Shown here in pieces: positions 36,873-50,051 of a stretch of 64,000 bases of DNA. Each line of letters opens with the position of its first letter. Within the stretch, counting starts at the first letter, position 1. Origin of the DNA: Hydractinia symbiolongicarpus (taxonomy: Eukaryota; Cnidaria; Hydrozoa; Anthoathecata; Hydractiniidae); contig NC_079880.1 of NCBI RefSeq assembly GCF_029227915.1, positions 4,466,001 to 4,530,000 on the forward strand, in the 5' to 3' direction. The notes below the pieces were generated by a model that made no database searches, had not been told where the DNA came from, and saw only the letters and a program-made list of their open reading frames with translations. The translations under genes and the position numbers were made by a program.

Positions 36873-39303
36873 GATGAGACGCTGAATAAAAGAAGTTTAA
36901 TCGCCGGCAAACGAAAACCTGCGATTTCCCGTAAATCCTGGACTCGGCCCGTATAGTCAAAAGTATACAAAGAAAGTACCTAGGGAGTAAACTCATTTCC
37001 CAAACGATTTTTTAAATTATTATTTCACCACTAAAACGCATGAGACTTGTAGTTTTCAAAAATGTTTTCATTTTTGATGAGACGCTGAATAAACGCAGTT
37101 TAATCGCCAGCAAACGAAAACCTACGATTTCCCTAAATCCCGGACTCGGCCCGTATAGTCAAAAGTATACAAAGAAAGTACCCAGGGAGTAAACTCATTT
37201 CCAGAAAGATTTTTTAAATTATTTTTTCACAACTAAAACGCATAAAACTTGTAGTTCTTAAAAATGTTTTCATTTTTGATGAGACGCTGAATAAAAGAAG
37301 TTTAATCGCCGGCAAACGAAAACCCGCGATTTCCCGTAAATCCCGGGCTTGGCCCGTATAGTCAAAAGTATACAAAGAAAGTACCCAGGGAGTAAACTCA
37401 TTTCCCGAACGATTTTTTATATTATTTTTTTACCACTAAACGCATAAGACTTGTAGTTTTCAAAAATATTTTCATATTTGATGGGACGCTGAATAAAAGA
37501 AGTTTAATCGCCGGCAAACGAAAACCGGCGATTTCCCGTAAATCCCGGACTCGGCCCGTATAGTCAAAAGTATACAAAGAAAGTACCCAGGGATTAAACT
37601 CATTTCCCGAACGATTTTTTAAATTATTTTTTCACCACTAAAACGCATGAGACTTGTAGTTTTCAAAAATGTTTTCATTTTTGATGAGACGCTTAATGGA
37701 AGAGGTTTTATCGCCGGCAAACGAAAACCCGCGATTTCCCGTAAATCCCGGGCTTGGCCCGTATAGTTAAAAGTATACAAAGAAAGTACCCAGGGAGTAA
37801 ACTCATTTCCCGACCGATTTTTTAAATTATTTTTTCACCACTAAAACGCATGAGACTTGTAGTTTTTAAAAATGTTTTCATTTTTGATGAGACGCTGAAT
37901 AAAAGAAGTTTAATCGCCGGCAAACGAAAACCTGCGATTTCCCGTAAATCCTGGACTCGGCCCGTATAGTCAAAAGTATACAAAGAAAGTACCCAGGGAG
38001 TAAACTCATTTCCCAAACGATTTTTTAAATTATTATTTCACCACTAAAACGCATGAGACTTGTAGTTTTCAAAAATGTTTTCATTTTCGATGAGACGCTG
38101 AATAAACGCAGTTTAATCGCCGGCAAACGAAAACCTACGATTTCCCTAAATCCCGGACTCGGCCCGTATAGTCAAAAGTATACAAAGAAAGTACCCAGGG
38201 AGTAAACTCATTTCCAGAAAGATTTTTTAAATTATTTTTTCACAACTAAAACGCATAAAACTTGTAGTTCTTAAAAATGTTTTCATTTTTGATGAGACGC
38301 TGAATAAAAGAAGTTTAATCGCCGGCAAACGAAAACCCGCGATTTCTAGTAAATCCCGGGCTTGGCCCGTATAGTCAAAAGTATACAAAGAAAGTACCCA
38401 GGGATTAAACTCATTTCCCGAACGATTTTTTAAATTATTTTTTCACCACTAAAACACATGAGACTTGTAGTTTTCAAAAATGTTTTCATTTTTGATGAGA
38501 CGCTTAATGGAAGAGGTTTTATCGCCGGCAAACGAAAACCCGCGATTTTCCGTAAATCCCGGGCTTGGCCCGTATAGTTAAAAGTATACAAAGAAAGTAC
38601 CCAGGGAGTAAACTCATTTCCCGAACGATTTTTTAAATTATTTTTTCACCACTAAAACGCATGAGACTTGTAGTTTTTAAAAATGTTTTCATTTTTGATG
38701 AGACGCTGAATAAAAGAAGTTTAATCGCCGGCAAACGAAAACCTGCGATTTCCTGTAAATCCTGGACTCGGCCCGTATAGTCAAAAGTATACAAAGAAAG
38801 TACCCAGGGAGTAAACTCATTTCCCAAACGATTTTTTAAATTATTATTTCACCACTAAAACGCATGAGACTTGTAGTTTTCAAAAATGTTTTCATTTTTG
38901 ATGAGACGCTGAATAAACGCAGTTTAATCGCCGGCAAACGAAAACCTACGATTTCCCTAAATCCCGGACTCGGCCCGTATAGTCAAAAGTATACAAAGAA
39001 AGTACCCAGGGAGTAAACTCATTTCCAGAAAGATTTTTTAAATTATTTTTTCACAAGTAAAACGCATAAAACTTGTAGTTCTTAAAAATGTTTTCATTTT
39101 TGATGAGACGCTGAATAAAAGAAGTTTAATCGCCGGCAAACGAAAACCCGCGATTTCCCGTAAATCCCGGGCTTGGCCCGTATAGTCAAAAGTATACAAA
39201 GAAAGTACCCAGGGAGTAAACTCATTTCCCGAACGATTTTTTATATTATTTTTTTACCACTAAACGCATGAGACTTGTAGTTTTCAAAAATATTTTCATA
39301 TTT
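36873..39303 (+). repeat. Tandem 4-monomer units (three copies of about 810 bp)
   Basis: The repeating order is X-A'-Y-Z. X has GACGCTTAATGGAAGAGG and TTTTATCGCC. A' has CCTGGACTCGG and CCCAAACG. Y has GAATAAACGCAG and ACCTACG with CAGAAAGATT. Z follows with TTCTTAAAAATG. X starts at 37,683 and 38,494, 811 bp apart. The first copy (36,873-37,682) enters at A' and ends with a TTTGATGGGACG monomer in place of X. Confidence 0.85.
37506..37533 (+). other. Perfect 9-bp inverted repeat in an unrelated monomer type
   Basis: The same arms and spacer occur in a TTTGATGGGACG monomer that is otherwise not G-type (GAAGTTTAATCG, TTTCCCGTAA). The perfect pairing arose separately, by a C-to-G change in the right arm, or was moved here by gene conversion. 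Confidence 0.7.
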
Positions 39304-41128
39304 GATGGGACGCTGAATAAAAGAAGTTTAATCGCCGGCAAACGAAAACCCGCGATTTCCCGTAAATCCCGGACTCGGCCCGTATAGTCAAAAGTATACA
39401 AAGAAAGTATCCAGGGATTAAACTCATTTCCCGAACGATTTTTTAAATTATTTTTTCACCACTAAAACGCATGAGACTTGTAGTTTTCAAAAATGTTTTC
39501 ATTTTTGATGAGACGCTTAATGGAAGAGGTTTTATCGCCGGCAAACGAAATCCCGTGTTTTCCCGTAAATCCGGGGCTTGGCCCGTATAGTCGAATGTAT
39601 ACAAAGAAAGTACCCTGTGAGTAAACTCATTTCCAGAACGATTTTTTAAATTATTTTTTCACCACTAAAACGCATAAGACTTGTAGTTTTTAAAAATGTT
39701 TTCATTTTTGATGAGACGCTGAATAAAAGAAGTTTAATCGCCGGCAAACGAAAACCCGCAATTTCCCGTAAATCCCGGCTTGGCCCGTATAGTCAAAAGT
39801 ATACAAAGAAAGTACCCAGGGAGTAAACTCATTTCCCTAACGATTTTTTAAATTATTTTTTCACCACTAAAACGCATGAGACTTGTAGTTTTCAAAAATG
39901 TTTTCATTTTTGATGAGACGCTGAATAAAAGAAGTTTAATCGCCGGCAAACAAAAACACGCGATTTTCCGTAAATCCCGGGCTGGGCCCGTATAGTCAAA
40001 AGTATACAAAGAAAGTACCCAGGGAGTAAACTCATTTCCCGAACGATTTTTTAAATTACTTTTTCACCACTAAAACGCATGAGACTTGTAGTTTTTAAAA
40101 ATGTTTTCATTTTTGATGAGACGCTGAATAAAAGAAGTTTAATCGCCGGCAAACGAAAACCTGCGATTTCCCGTAAATCCTGGACTCGGCCCGTATAGTC
40201 AAAAGTATACAAAGAAAGTACCCAGGGAGTAAACTCATTTCCCAAACGATTTTTTAAATTATTATTTCACCACTAAAACGCATGAGACTTGTAGTTTTCA
40301 AGAATGTTTTCATTTTTGATGAGACGCTGAATAAAAGCAGTTCAATCGCCGGCAAACGAAAACCTGCGATTTCCCGTAAATCCCGGACTCGGCCCGTATA
40401 GTCAAAAGTATACAAAGAAAGTACCCAGGGAGTAAACTCATTTCCAAAACGATTTTTTAAATTATTTTTTCACCACTAAAACGCATAAGACTTGTAGTTT
40501 TTAAAAATGTTTTCATTTTTGATGAGACGCTGAATAAAAGAAGTTTAATCGCCGGCAAACGAAAATCCGCGATTTCCCGTAAATCCCGGGCTTGGCCCGT
40601 ATAGTCAAAAGTATACAAAGAAAGTACCCAGGGAGTAAACTCATTTCCCGAACGATTTTTTAAATTACTTTTTCACCACTAAACCGCATGAGACTTGTAG
40701 TTTTTAAAAATGTTTTCATTTTTGATGAGACGCTGAATAAAAGAAGTTTAATCGCCGGCAAACGAAAACCCGCGATTTCCCGTAAATCCCAGGCTTGGCC
40801 CGTATAGTCAAAAGTATACAAAGAAAGTACCCAGGGAGTAAACTCATTTCCCGAACGATTTTTTAAATTACTTTTTCACCACTAAAACGCATGAGACTTG
40901 TAGTTTTTAAAAATGTTTTTATTTTTGATGAGACGCTGAATAAAAGAAGTTTAATCGCCGGCAAACGAAAACCTGCGATTTCCCGTAAATCCTGGACTCG
41001 GCCCGTATAGTCAAGAGTATACAAAGAAAGTACCCAGGGAGTAAACTCATTTCCCAAACGATTTTTTAAATTATTTTTTTACCACTAAACGCATGAGACT
41101 TGTAGTTTTCAAAAATATTTTCATATTT
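39304..41128 (+). repeat. 9-monomer unit, copy 1 (1,825 bp)
   Basis: It begins with a TTTGATGGGACG monomer having AGTATCCAGGGATTAAAC, then an X type with AAATCCCGTG, a CGAATG/CCCTGTGAG monomer, CCCTAACG, CAAAAACACGCG with GGGCTGGGCCC, CCTGGACTCGG, CAGTTCAATCGCC, CACTAAACCGCATG and further A'-like types. The following 1,825 bp repeat it. Confidence 0.88.
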
Positions 41129-42954
41129 GATGGGACGCTGAATAAAAGAAGTTTAATCGCCGGCAAACGAAAACCCGCGATTTCCCGTAAATCCCGGACT
41201 CGGCCCGTATAGTCAAAAGTATACAAAGAAAGTATCCAGGGATTAAACTCATTTCCCGAACGATTTTTTAAATTATTTTTTCACCACTAAAACGCATGAG
41301 ACTTGTAGTTTTCAAAAATGTTTTCATTTTTGATGAGACGCTTAATGGAAGAGGTTTTATCGCCGGCAAACGAAATCCCGCGTTTTCCCGTAAATCCGGG
41401 GCTTGGCCCGTATAGTCGAATGTATACAAAGAAAGCACCCTGTGAGTAAACTCATTTCCAGAACGATTTTTTAAATTATTTTTTCACCACTAAAACGCAT
41501 AAGACTTGTAGTTTTTAAAAATGTTTTCATTTTTGATGAGACGCTGAATAAAAGAAGTTTAATCGCCGGCAAACGAAAACCCGCAATTTCCCGTAAATCC
41601 CGGCTTGGCCCGTATAGTCAAAAGTATACAAAGAAAGTACCCAGGGAGTAAACTCATTTCCCTAACGATTTTTTAAATTATTTTTTCACCACTAAAACGC
41701 ATGAGACTTGTAGTTTTCAAAAATGTTTTCATTTTTGATGAGACGCTGAATAAAAGAAGTTTAATCGCCGGCAAACAAAAACACGCGATTTTCCGTAAAT
41801 CCCGGGCTGGGCCCGTATAGTCAAAAGTATACAAAGAAAGTACCCAGGGAGTAAACTCATTTCCCGAACGATTTTTTAAATTACTTTTTCACCACTAAAA
41901 CGCATGAGACTTGTAGTTTTTAAAAATGTTTTCATTTTTGATGAGACGCTGAATAAAAGAAGTTTAATCGCCGGCAAACGAAAACCTGCGATTTCCCGTA
42001 AATCCTGGACTCGGCCCGTATAGTCAAAAGTATACAAAGAAAGTACCCAGGGAGTAAACTCATTTCCCAAACGATTTTTTAAATTATTATTTCACCACTA
42101 AAACGCATGAGACTTGTAGTTTTCAAGAATGTTTTCATTTTTGATGAGACGCTGAATAAAAGCAGTTCAATCGCCGGCAAACGAAAACCTGCGATTTCCC
42201 GTAAATCCCGGACTCAGCCCGTATAGTCAAAAGTATACAAAGAAAGTACCCAGGGAGTAAACTCATTTCCAAAACGATTTTTTAAATTATTTTTTCACCA
42301 CTAAAACGCATAAGACTTGTAGTTTTTAAAAATGTTTTCATTTTTGATGAGACGCTGAATAAAAGAAGTTTAATCGCCGGCAAACGAAAATCCGCGATTT
42401 CCCGTAAATCCCGGGCTTGGCCCGTATAGTCAAAAGTATACAAAGAAAGTACCCAGGGAGTAAACTCATTTCCCGAACGATTTTTTAAATTACTTTTTCA
42501 CCACTAAACCGCATGAGACTTGTAGTTTTTAAAAATGTTTTCATTTTTGATGAGACGCTGAATAAAAGAAGTTTAATCGCCGGCAAACGAAAACCCGCGA
42601 TTTCCCGTAAATCCCAGGCTTGGCCCGTATAGTCAAAAGTATACAAAGAAAGTACCCAGGGAGTAAACTCATTTCCCGAACGATTTTTTAAATTACTTCT
42701 TCACCACTAAAACGCATGAGACTTGTAGTTTTTAAAAATGTTTTTATTTTTGATGAGACGCTGAATAAAAGAAGTTTAATCGCCGGCAAACGAAAACCTG
42801 CGATTTCCCGTAAATCCTGGACTCGGCCCGTATAGTCAAGAGTATACAAAGAAAGTACCCAGGGAGTAAACTCATTTCCCAAACGATTTTTTAAATTATT
42901 ATTTAACCACTAAAGCCCATGAGACTTGTAGTTTTTAAAAATGTTTTCATTTTT
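41129..42954 (+). repeat. 9-monomer unit, copy 2 (about 1,826 bp)
   Basis: It matches the previous unit at an offset of 1,825 bp, for example ACCACTAAAC at 39,256 and 41,081 and the X monomer at 39,507 and 41,332. The match ends near 42,890, where TTATTATTTAACC replaces TTATTTTTTTACC. Differences seen include AAATCCCGCG for AAATCCCGTG and TTACTTCTTC for TTACTTTTTC. The last part, from about 42,129, is also present at 61,797 onward. Confidence 0.88.
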
Positions 42955-44375
42955 GATGAGACGCTGAATAAAAGAAGTTCAATCGCCGGCAAACGAGAAC
43001 CCGCGATTTCCCGTAAATCCCGGACTCGGCCCGTATAGTTAAAAGTATACAAGGAAAGTACCCAGTGAGTAAACTCATTTCCCGAACGAATTTTTAAATT
43101 ATTTTTTCACCACTAAAACGTATGAGACTTGTAGTTTTCAAAAATGTTTTCATTTTTGATAAGACGCTGAATAAAAGAAGTTTAATCGCCGACAAACGAA
43201 AACCTGCGATTTCCCGTAAATCCCGGACTCGGCCCGTATAGTCAAAAGTATACAAAGAAAGTACCCAGGGTGTAAACTCATTTCCCGAACGATTTTTTAA
43301 ATTATTTTTTCACCACTAAAACGCATGAGACTTGTAGTTTTCAAAAATGTTTTCATTTTTGATGAGACGCTGAATAAAAGAAGTTTAATCGCCGGCAAAC
43401 GAAAACCTGCGATTTCCCGTAAATCCCGTACTCGGCCCGTATAGTCAAAAGTATACAAAGAAAGTACCCAGGGAGTAAACTCATTTCCCAAACGATTTTT
43501 TAAATTATTATTTCACCACTAAAGCTCATGAGACTTGTAGTTTTTAAAAATGTTTTCATTTTTGATGAGACGCTGAATAAAAGAAGTTTAATCGCCGGCA
43601 AACGAAAACCTGCGATTTCCCGTAAATCCCGGACTCGGCCCGTATAGTCAAAAGTACACAAGGAAAGTACCCAGTGAGTAAACTCATTTCCCTAACGAAT
43701 TTTTAAATTATTTTTTCACCACTAAAACGGATGAGACTTGTAGTTTTCAAAAATGCTTTCATTTTTGATGAGACGCTGAATAAAAGAAGTTTAATCGCCG
43801 GCAAACGAAAACCTGCGATTTCCCGTAAATCCCGGACTCGGCCCGTATAGTCAAAAGTACACAAGGAAAGTACCCAGTGAGTAAACTCATTTCCCTAACG
43901 AATTTTTAAATTATTTTTTAACCACTAAAACGGATGAGACTTGTGGTTTTCGAAAATGCTTTCATTTTTGATGAGACGCTGAATAAAAGAAGTTTAATCG
44001 CCGGCAAACGAAAACCTGCGATTTCCCGTAAATCCCGGACTCGGCCTGTATAGTCAAGAGTATACAAAGAGAGTACCCAGGGTGTAAACTCATTTCCCGA
44101 ACGATTTTTTAAATTATTTTTTCACCACTAAAACGCATGAGACTTGTAGTTTTCAAAAATGTTTTCATTTTTGATGAGACGCAGAATAAAAGAAGTTTAA
44201 TCGCCTGCAAACGAAAACCTGCGATTTCCCGTAAATCCCGGACTCGGCCGGTATAGTCAAAAGTATACAAAGAAAGTACCCAGGGAGTAAACTCATTTCC
44301 CAAACGATTTTTTAAATTATTATTTCACCACTAAAGCCCATGAGACTTGTAGTTTTTAAAAATGTTTTCATTTTT
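42955..44375 (+). repeat. Seven-monomer block (1,421 bp, exactly 7 x 203)
   Basis: Monomers with CAGTTTTT or TTCAATCGCC, GATAAGACG, CCCGTACTCGG, AGCTCATGAG, AGTACACAAGG, CGGATGAG and GACGCAGAATAAAAG. Several carry CGAATTTTTAAATT, a five-T form of the A/T block. Nearly the whole block is duplicated at 62,623-64,000 with an offset of 19,668 bp. Confidence 0.85.
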
Positions 44376-47300
44376 GATGAGACGCTGAATAAAAGAAGTT
44401 TAATCGCCGGCAAACAAAAAGCCGCGATTTCCCGTTAATCCCGGACTCGGCCCGGATAGTCAAAAGTATACAAGAAAAGTACCCAGTGAGTAAACTCATT
44501 TCCCTAACGAATTTTTAAATTATTTTTTCCCCACTAAAACGCATGAGACTTGTAGTTTTCAGAAATGTTTTCATTTTTGATGAGACGCTTAATGAAAGTG
44601 GTTTAATCGCCGGCAAACAAAAACCCGCGATTTCCCGCAAATCCCGGGCTTGGCCCGTATAGTCGAATGTATACAAAGAAAGTACCCTGTGAGTAAACTC
44701 ATTTCCAAAACGATTTTTTAAATTATCTTTTCACCACTAAAACGCTTGAGACTTTTAGTTTTCAAAAATGTTTTCATTTTTGATGAGACGCTGAATAAAA
44801 GAAGTTTAATCGCCGGCAAACAAAAACTCGCGACTTCCCGTAAATCCCGGACTCGGCCCGTATAGTCAAAAGTATACAAAGAAAGTACCCAGGGAGTAAA
44901 CTCATTTCCCGAACGATTTTTTAAATTATTTTTTCACCACTAAACCCATGAGACTTGTAGTTTTCAAAAATGTTTTCATTTTTGATGAGACGCTGAATAA
45001 AAGAAGTTTAATCGCCGGCAAACGAAAACCTGCGATTTCCCGTAAATCCCGGACTCGGCCCGTATAGTCAAAAGTATACAAAGAAAGTACCCGGGGTGTA
45101 AATTCATTTCCCGAACGATTTTTTAAATTATTATTTCACCACTAAACCCCATGAGACTTGTAGTTTTTAAAAATGTTTTCATTTTTGATGAGACGCTTAA
45201 TAAAAAAGGTTTAATCGCTGGCAAACGAAATCCCGCGATTTCCCGTAAATCCCGGGCTTGGCCCGTATAGTCGAATGTATACAAAGAAAGTACCCAGGAA
45301 GTAAACTCATTTCCCGAACGATTTTTTAAATTTTTTTTTCACCACTAAAACGCATGAGACTTGTAGTTTTCAAAATGTTTTCATTTTTGATGAGACGCTT
45401 AATGAAAGAGGTTTAATCGCCGGCAAACGAAAACCCGCGATTTCCCGTAAATCCCGGGCTTGGCCCGTATAGTCGAATGTATACAAAGAAAGTACCCTGT
45501 GAGTAAACTCATTTGCAGAACAATTTTTTAAATTATTTTTTCACCACTAAAGCCCATGAGACTTGTAGTTTTTAAAAATGTTTTCATTTTGGATGAGACG
45601 CTTAATAAAAGAGGTTTAATCGCCGGCAAACGAAATCCCGCGATTTCCCGTAAATCCCGGGCTTGGCCCGTATAGTCGAATGTATACAAAGAAAGTACCC
45701 AGGAAGTAAACTCATTTCCCGAACGATTTTTTAAATTTTTTTTTCACCACTAAAACGCATGAGACTTGTAGTTTTCAAAAATGTTTTCATTTTTGATGAG
45801 ACGCTGAATAAAAGAAGTTTAATCGCCGGCAAACAAAAACCCACCATTTCCCGTAAACCCCGGACTCGGCCCGCATAGTCAAAAGTATACAAAGAAAGTA
45901 CCCAGGGTGTAAACTCATTTCCCGAACGATTTTTTAAATTATTATTTCACTACTAAAGCCCATGAGACTTGTAGTATTTAAAAATTCTTTCATTTTTGAT
46001 GAGACGCTGAATAAAAGAAGTTTAATCGCCGGCAAACAAAAACTCGCGACTTCCCGTAAATCCCGGACTCGGCCCGTATAGTCAAAAGTATACAAAGAAA
46101 GTACCCAGGGAGTAAACTCATTTCCCGAACGATTTTTTAAATTATTTTTTCACCACTAAACCCATGAGACTTGTAGTTTTCAAAAATGTTTTCATTTTTG
46201 ATGAGACGCTGAATAAAAGAAGTTTAATCGCCGGCAAACGAAAACCTGCGATTTCCCGTAAATCCCGGACTCGGCCCGTATAGTCAAAAGTATACAAAGA
46301 AAGTACCCGGGGTGTAAATTCATTTCCCGAACGATTTTTTAAATTATTATTTCACCACTAAACCCCATGAGACTTGTAGTTTTTAAAAATGTTTTCATTT
46401 TTGATGAGACGCTTAATAAAAAAGGTTTAATCGCTGGCAAACGAAATCCCGCGATTTCCCGTAAATCCCGGGCTTGGCCCGTATAGTCGAATGTATACAA
46501 AGAAAGTACCCAGGAAGTAAACTCATTTCCCAAACGATTTCTTAAATTTTTTTTTCACCACTAAAACGCATGAGACTTGTAGTTTTCAAAATGTTTTCAT
46601 TTTTGATGAGACGCTTAATGAAAGAGGTTTAATCGCCGGCAAACGAAAACCCGCGATTTCCCGTAAATCCCGGGCTTGGCCCGTATAGTCGAATGTATAC
46701 AAAGAAAGTACCCTGTGAGTAAACTCATTTGCAGAACAATTTTTTAAATTATTTTTTCACCACTAAAGCCCATGAGACTTGTAGTTTTTAAAAATGTTTT
46801 CATTTTGGATGAGACGCTTAATAAAAGAGGTTTAATCGCCGGCAAACGAAATCCCGCGATTTCCCGTAAATCCCGGGCTTGGCCCGTATAGTCGAATGTA
46901 TACAAAGAAAGTACCCAGGAAGTAAACTCATTTCCCGAACGATTTTTTAATTTTTTTTTTCACCACTAAAACGCATGAGACTTGTAATTTTCAAAAATGT
47001 TTTCATTTTTGATGAGACGCTGAATAAAAGAAGTTTAATCGCCGGCAAACGAAATCCCGCGATTTCCCGTAAATCCCGGGCTTGGCCCGTATAGTCGAAT
47101 GTATACAAAGAAAGAACCCAGGAAGTAAACTCATTTCCCGAACGATTTTTTAAATTTTTTTTTCACCACTAAAACGCATGAGACTTGTAGTTTTCAAAAT
47201 GTTTTCATTTTTGATGAGACGCTTAATGAAAGAGGTTTAATCGCCGGCAAACGAAAACCCGCGATTTCCCGTAAATCCCGGGCTTGGCCCGTATAGTCGA

Positions 47301-47415
47301 ATGTATACAAAGAAAGTACCCAGGGAGTAAACTCATTTCCCAAACGATTTTTTAAATTATTATTTCACCACTAAAGCCCATGACACTTGTAGTTTTTAAA
47401 AATGTTTTCATTTTT
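44376..47415 (+). repeat. Domain 7 unit 1, 15 monomers (3,040 bp)
   Basis: The unit starts at the CAAACAAAAAGCCGCG monomer and includes types with CGCTTGAGACTTTTAG, CAAAAACTCGCGACTTCC, CCGGGGTGTAAATTC, CTTAATAAAAAAGG, TTTGCAGAACAA, TTTTGGATGAGACG and CCCACCATTTCC. The CTCGCGACTT monomer recurs 1,216 bp later (44,821 and 46,037), so a 6-monomer sub-unit is repeated inside. TTCAAAATG (one A short of the usual run) marks two of the monomers. The CTTAAT family dominates here. Confidence 0.88.
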
Positions 47416-50051
47416 GATGAGACGCTGAATAAAAGAAGTTTAATCGCCGGCAAACAAAAAGCCGCGATTTCCCGTAAATCCCGGACTCGGCCCGGATAGT
47501 CAAAAGTATACAAGAAAAGTACCCAGTGAGTAAACTCATTTCCCTAACGAATTTTTAAATTATTTTTTCCCCACTAAAACGCATGAGACTTGTAGTTTTC
47601 AGAAATGTTTTCATTTTTGATGAGACGCTTAATGAAAGTGGTTTAATCGCCGGCAAACAAAAACCCGCGATTTCCCGCAAATCCCGGGCTTGGCCCGTAT
47701 AGTCCAATGTATACAAAGAAAGTACCCTGTGAGTAAACTCATTTCCAAAACGATTTTTTAAATTATCTTTTCACCACTAAAACGCTTGAGACTTTTAGTT
47801 TTCAAAAATGTTTTCATTTTTGATGAGACGCTGAATAAAAGAAGTTTAATCGCCGGCAAACAAAAACTCGCGACTTCCCGTAAATCCCGGACACGGCCCG
47901 TATAGTCAAAAGTATACAAAGAAAGTACCGAGGGAGTAAACTCATTTCCCGAACGATTTTTTAAATTATTTTTTCACCACTAAACCCATGAGACTTGTAG
48001 TTTTCAAAAATGTTTTCATTTTTGATGAGACGCTGAATAAAAGAAGTTTAATCGCCGGCAAACGAAAACCTGCGATTTCCCGTAAATCCCGGACTCGGCC
48101 CGTATAGTCAAAAGTATACAAAGAAAGTACCCGGGGTGTAAATTCATTTCCCGAACGATTTTTTAAATTATTATTTCACCACTAAACCCCATGAGACTTG
48201 TAGTTTTCAAAAATGTTTTCATTTTTGATGAGACGCTGAATAAAAGAAGTTTAATCGCCGGCAAACAAAAAACCTGCGATTTCCCGTAAATCCCGGACTC
48301 GGCCCGTATAGTCAAAAGTATACAAAGAAAGTACCCGGGGTGTAAATTCATTTCCCGAACGATTTTTTAAATTATTATTTCACCACTAAACCCCATGAGA
48401 CTTGTAGTTTTTAAAAATGTTTTCATTTTTGATGAGACGCTTAATAAAAAAGGTTTAATCGCTGGCAAACGAAATCCCGCGATTTCCCGTAAATCCCGGG
48501 CTTGGCCCGTATAGTCGAATGTATACAAAGAAAGTACCCAGGAAGTAAACTCATTTCCCGAACGATTTTTTAAATTTTTTTTTCACCACTAAAACGCATG
48601 AGACTTGTAGTTTTCAAAATGTTTTCATTTTTGATGAGACGCTTAATGAAAGAGGTTTAATCGCCGGCAAACGAAAACCCGCGATTTCCCGTAAATCCCG
48701 GGCTTGGCCCGTATAGTCGAATGTATACAAAGAAAGTACCCTGTGAGTAAACTCATTTGCAGAACAATTTTTTAAATTATTTTTTCACCACTAAAGCCCA
48801 TGAGACTTGTAGTTTTTAAAAATGTTTTCATTTTGGATGAGACGCTTAATAAAAGAGGTTTAATCGCCGGCAAACGAAATCCCGCGATTTCCCGTAAATC
48901 CCGGGCTTGGCCCGTATAGTCGAATGTATACAAAGAAAGTACCCAGGAAGTAAACTCATTTCCCGAACGATTTTTTAAATTTTTTTTTCACCACTAAAAG
49001 GCATGAGACTTGTAGTTTTAAAAAATGTTTTCATTTTTGATGAGACGCTGAATAAAAGAAGTTTAATCGCCGGCAAACAAAAACCAACCATTTCCCGTAA
49101 ACCCCGGACTCGGCCCGCATAGTCAAAAGTATACAAAGAAAGTACCCAGGGTGTAAACTCATTTCCCGAACGATTTTTTAAATTATTATTTCACTACTAA
49201 AGCCCATGAGACTTGTAGTATTTAAAAATTCTTTCATTTTTGATGAGACGCTGAATAAAAGAAGTTTAATCGCCGGCAAACAAAAACTCGCGACTTCCCG
49301 TAAATCCCGGACTCGGCCCGTATAGTCAAAAGTATACAAAGAAAGTACCCAGGGAGTAAACTCATTTCCCGAACGATTTTTTAAATTATTTTTTCACCAC
49401 TAAACCCATGAGACTTGTAGTTTTCAAAAATGTTTTCATTTTTGATGAGACGCTGAATAAAAGAAGTTTAATCGCCGGCAAACGAAAACCTGCGATTTCC
49501 CGTAAATCCCGGACTCGGCCCGTATAGTCAAAAGTATACAAAGAAAGTACCCGGGGTGTAAATTCATTTCCCGAACGATTTTTTAAATTATTATTTCACC
49601 ACTAAACCCCATGAGACTTGTAGTTTTTAAAAATGTTTTCATTTTTGATGAGACGCTTAATAAAAAAGGTTTAATCGCTGGCAAACGAAATCCCGCGATT
49701 TCCCGTAAATCCCGGGCTTGGCCCGTATAGTCGAATGTATACAAAGAAAGAACCCAGGAAGTAAACTCATTTCCCGAACGATTTTTTAATTCATTTTTTC
49801 ACCACTAAAACGCATGAGACTTGTAGTTTTCAAAATGTTTTCATTTTTGATGAGACGCTTAATGAAAGAGGTTTAATCGCCGGCAAACGAAAACCCGCGA
49901 TTTCCCGTAAATCCCGGGCTTGGCCCGTATAGTCGAATGTATACAAAGAAAGTACCCAGGGAGTAAACTCATTTCCCAAACGATTTTTTAAATTATTATT
50001 TCACCACTAAAGCCCATGAGACTTGTAGTTTTTAAAAATGTTTTCATTTTT
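47416..50051 (+). repeat. Domain 7 unit 2, 13 monomers (2,636 bp)
   Basis: It restarts at CAAACAAAAAGCCGCG, 3,040 bp after unit 1. It carries two consecutive CCGGGGTGTAAATTC monomers where unit 1 has one, and one copy of the CCAACCATTTCC monomer. Private changes include TAGTCCAATG near 47,703 and GTACCGAGGG, the latter shared with unit 3. Confidence 0.88.

Noticed and set aside
39590-39600. RNA polymerase III B-box-like sequence (AGTCGAATG)
   Set aside because: It lacks the leading GWTC arrangement of a B box, and no A box lies at a suitable distance upstream.
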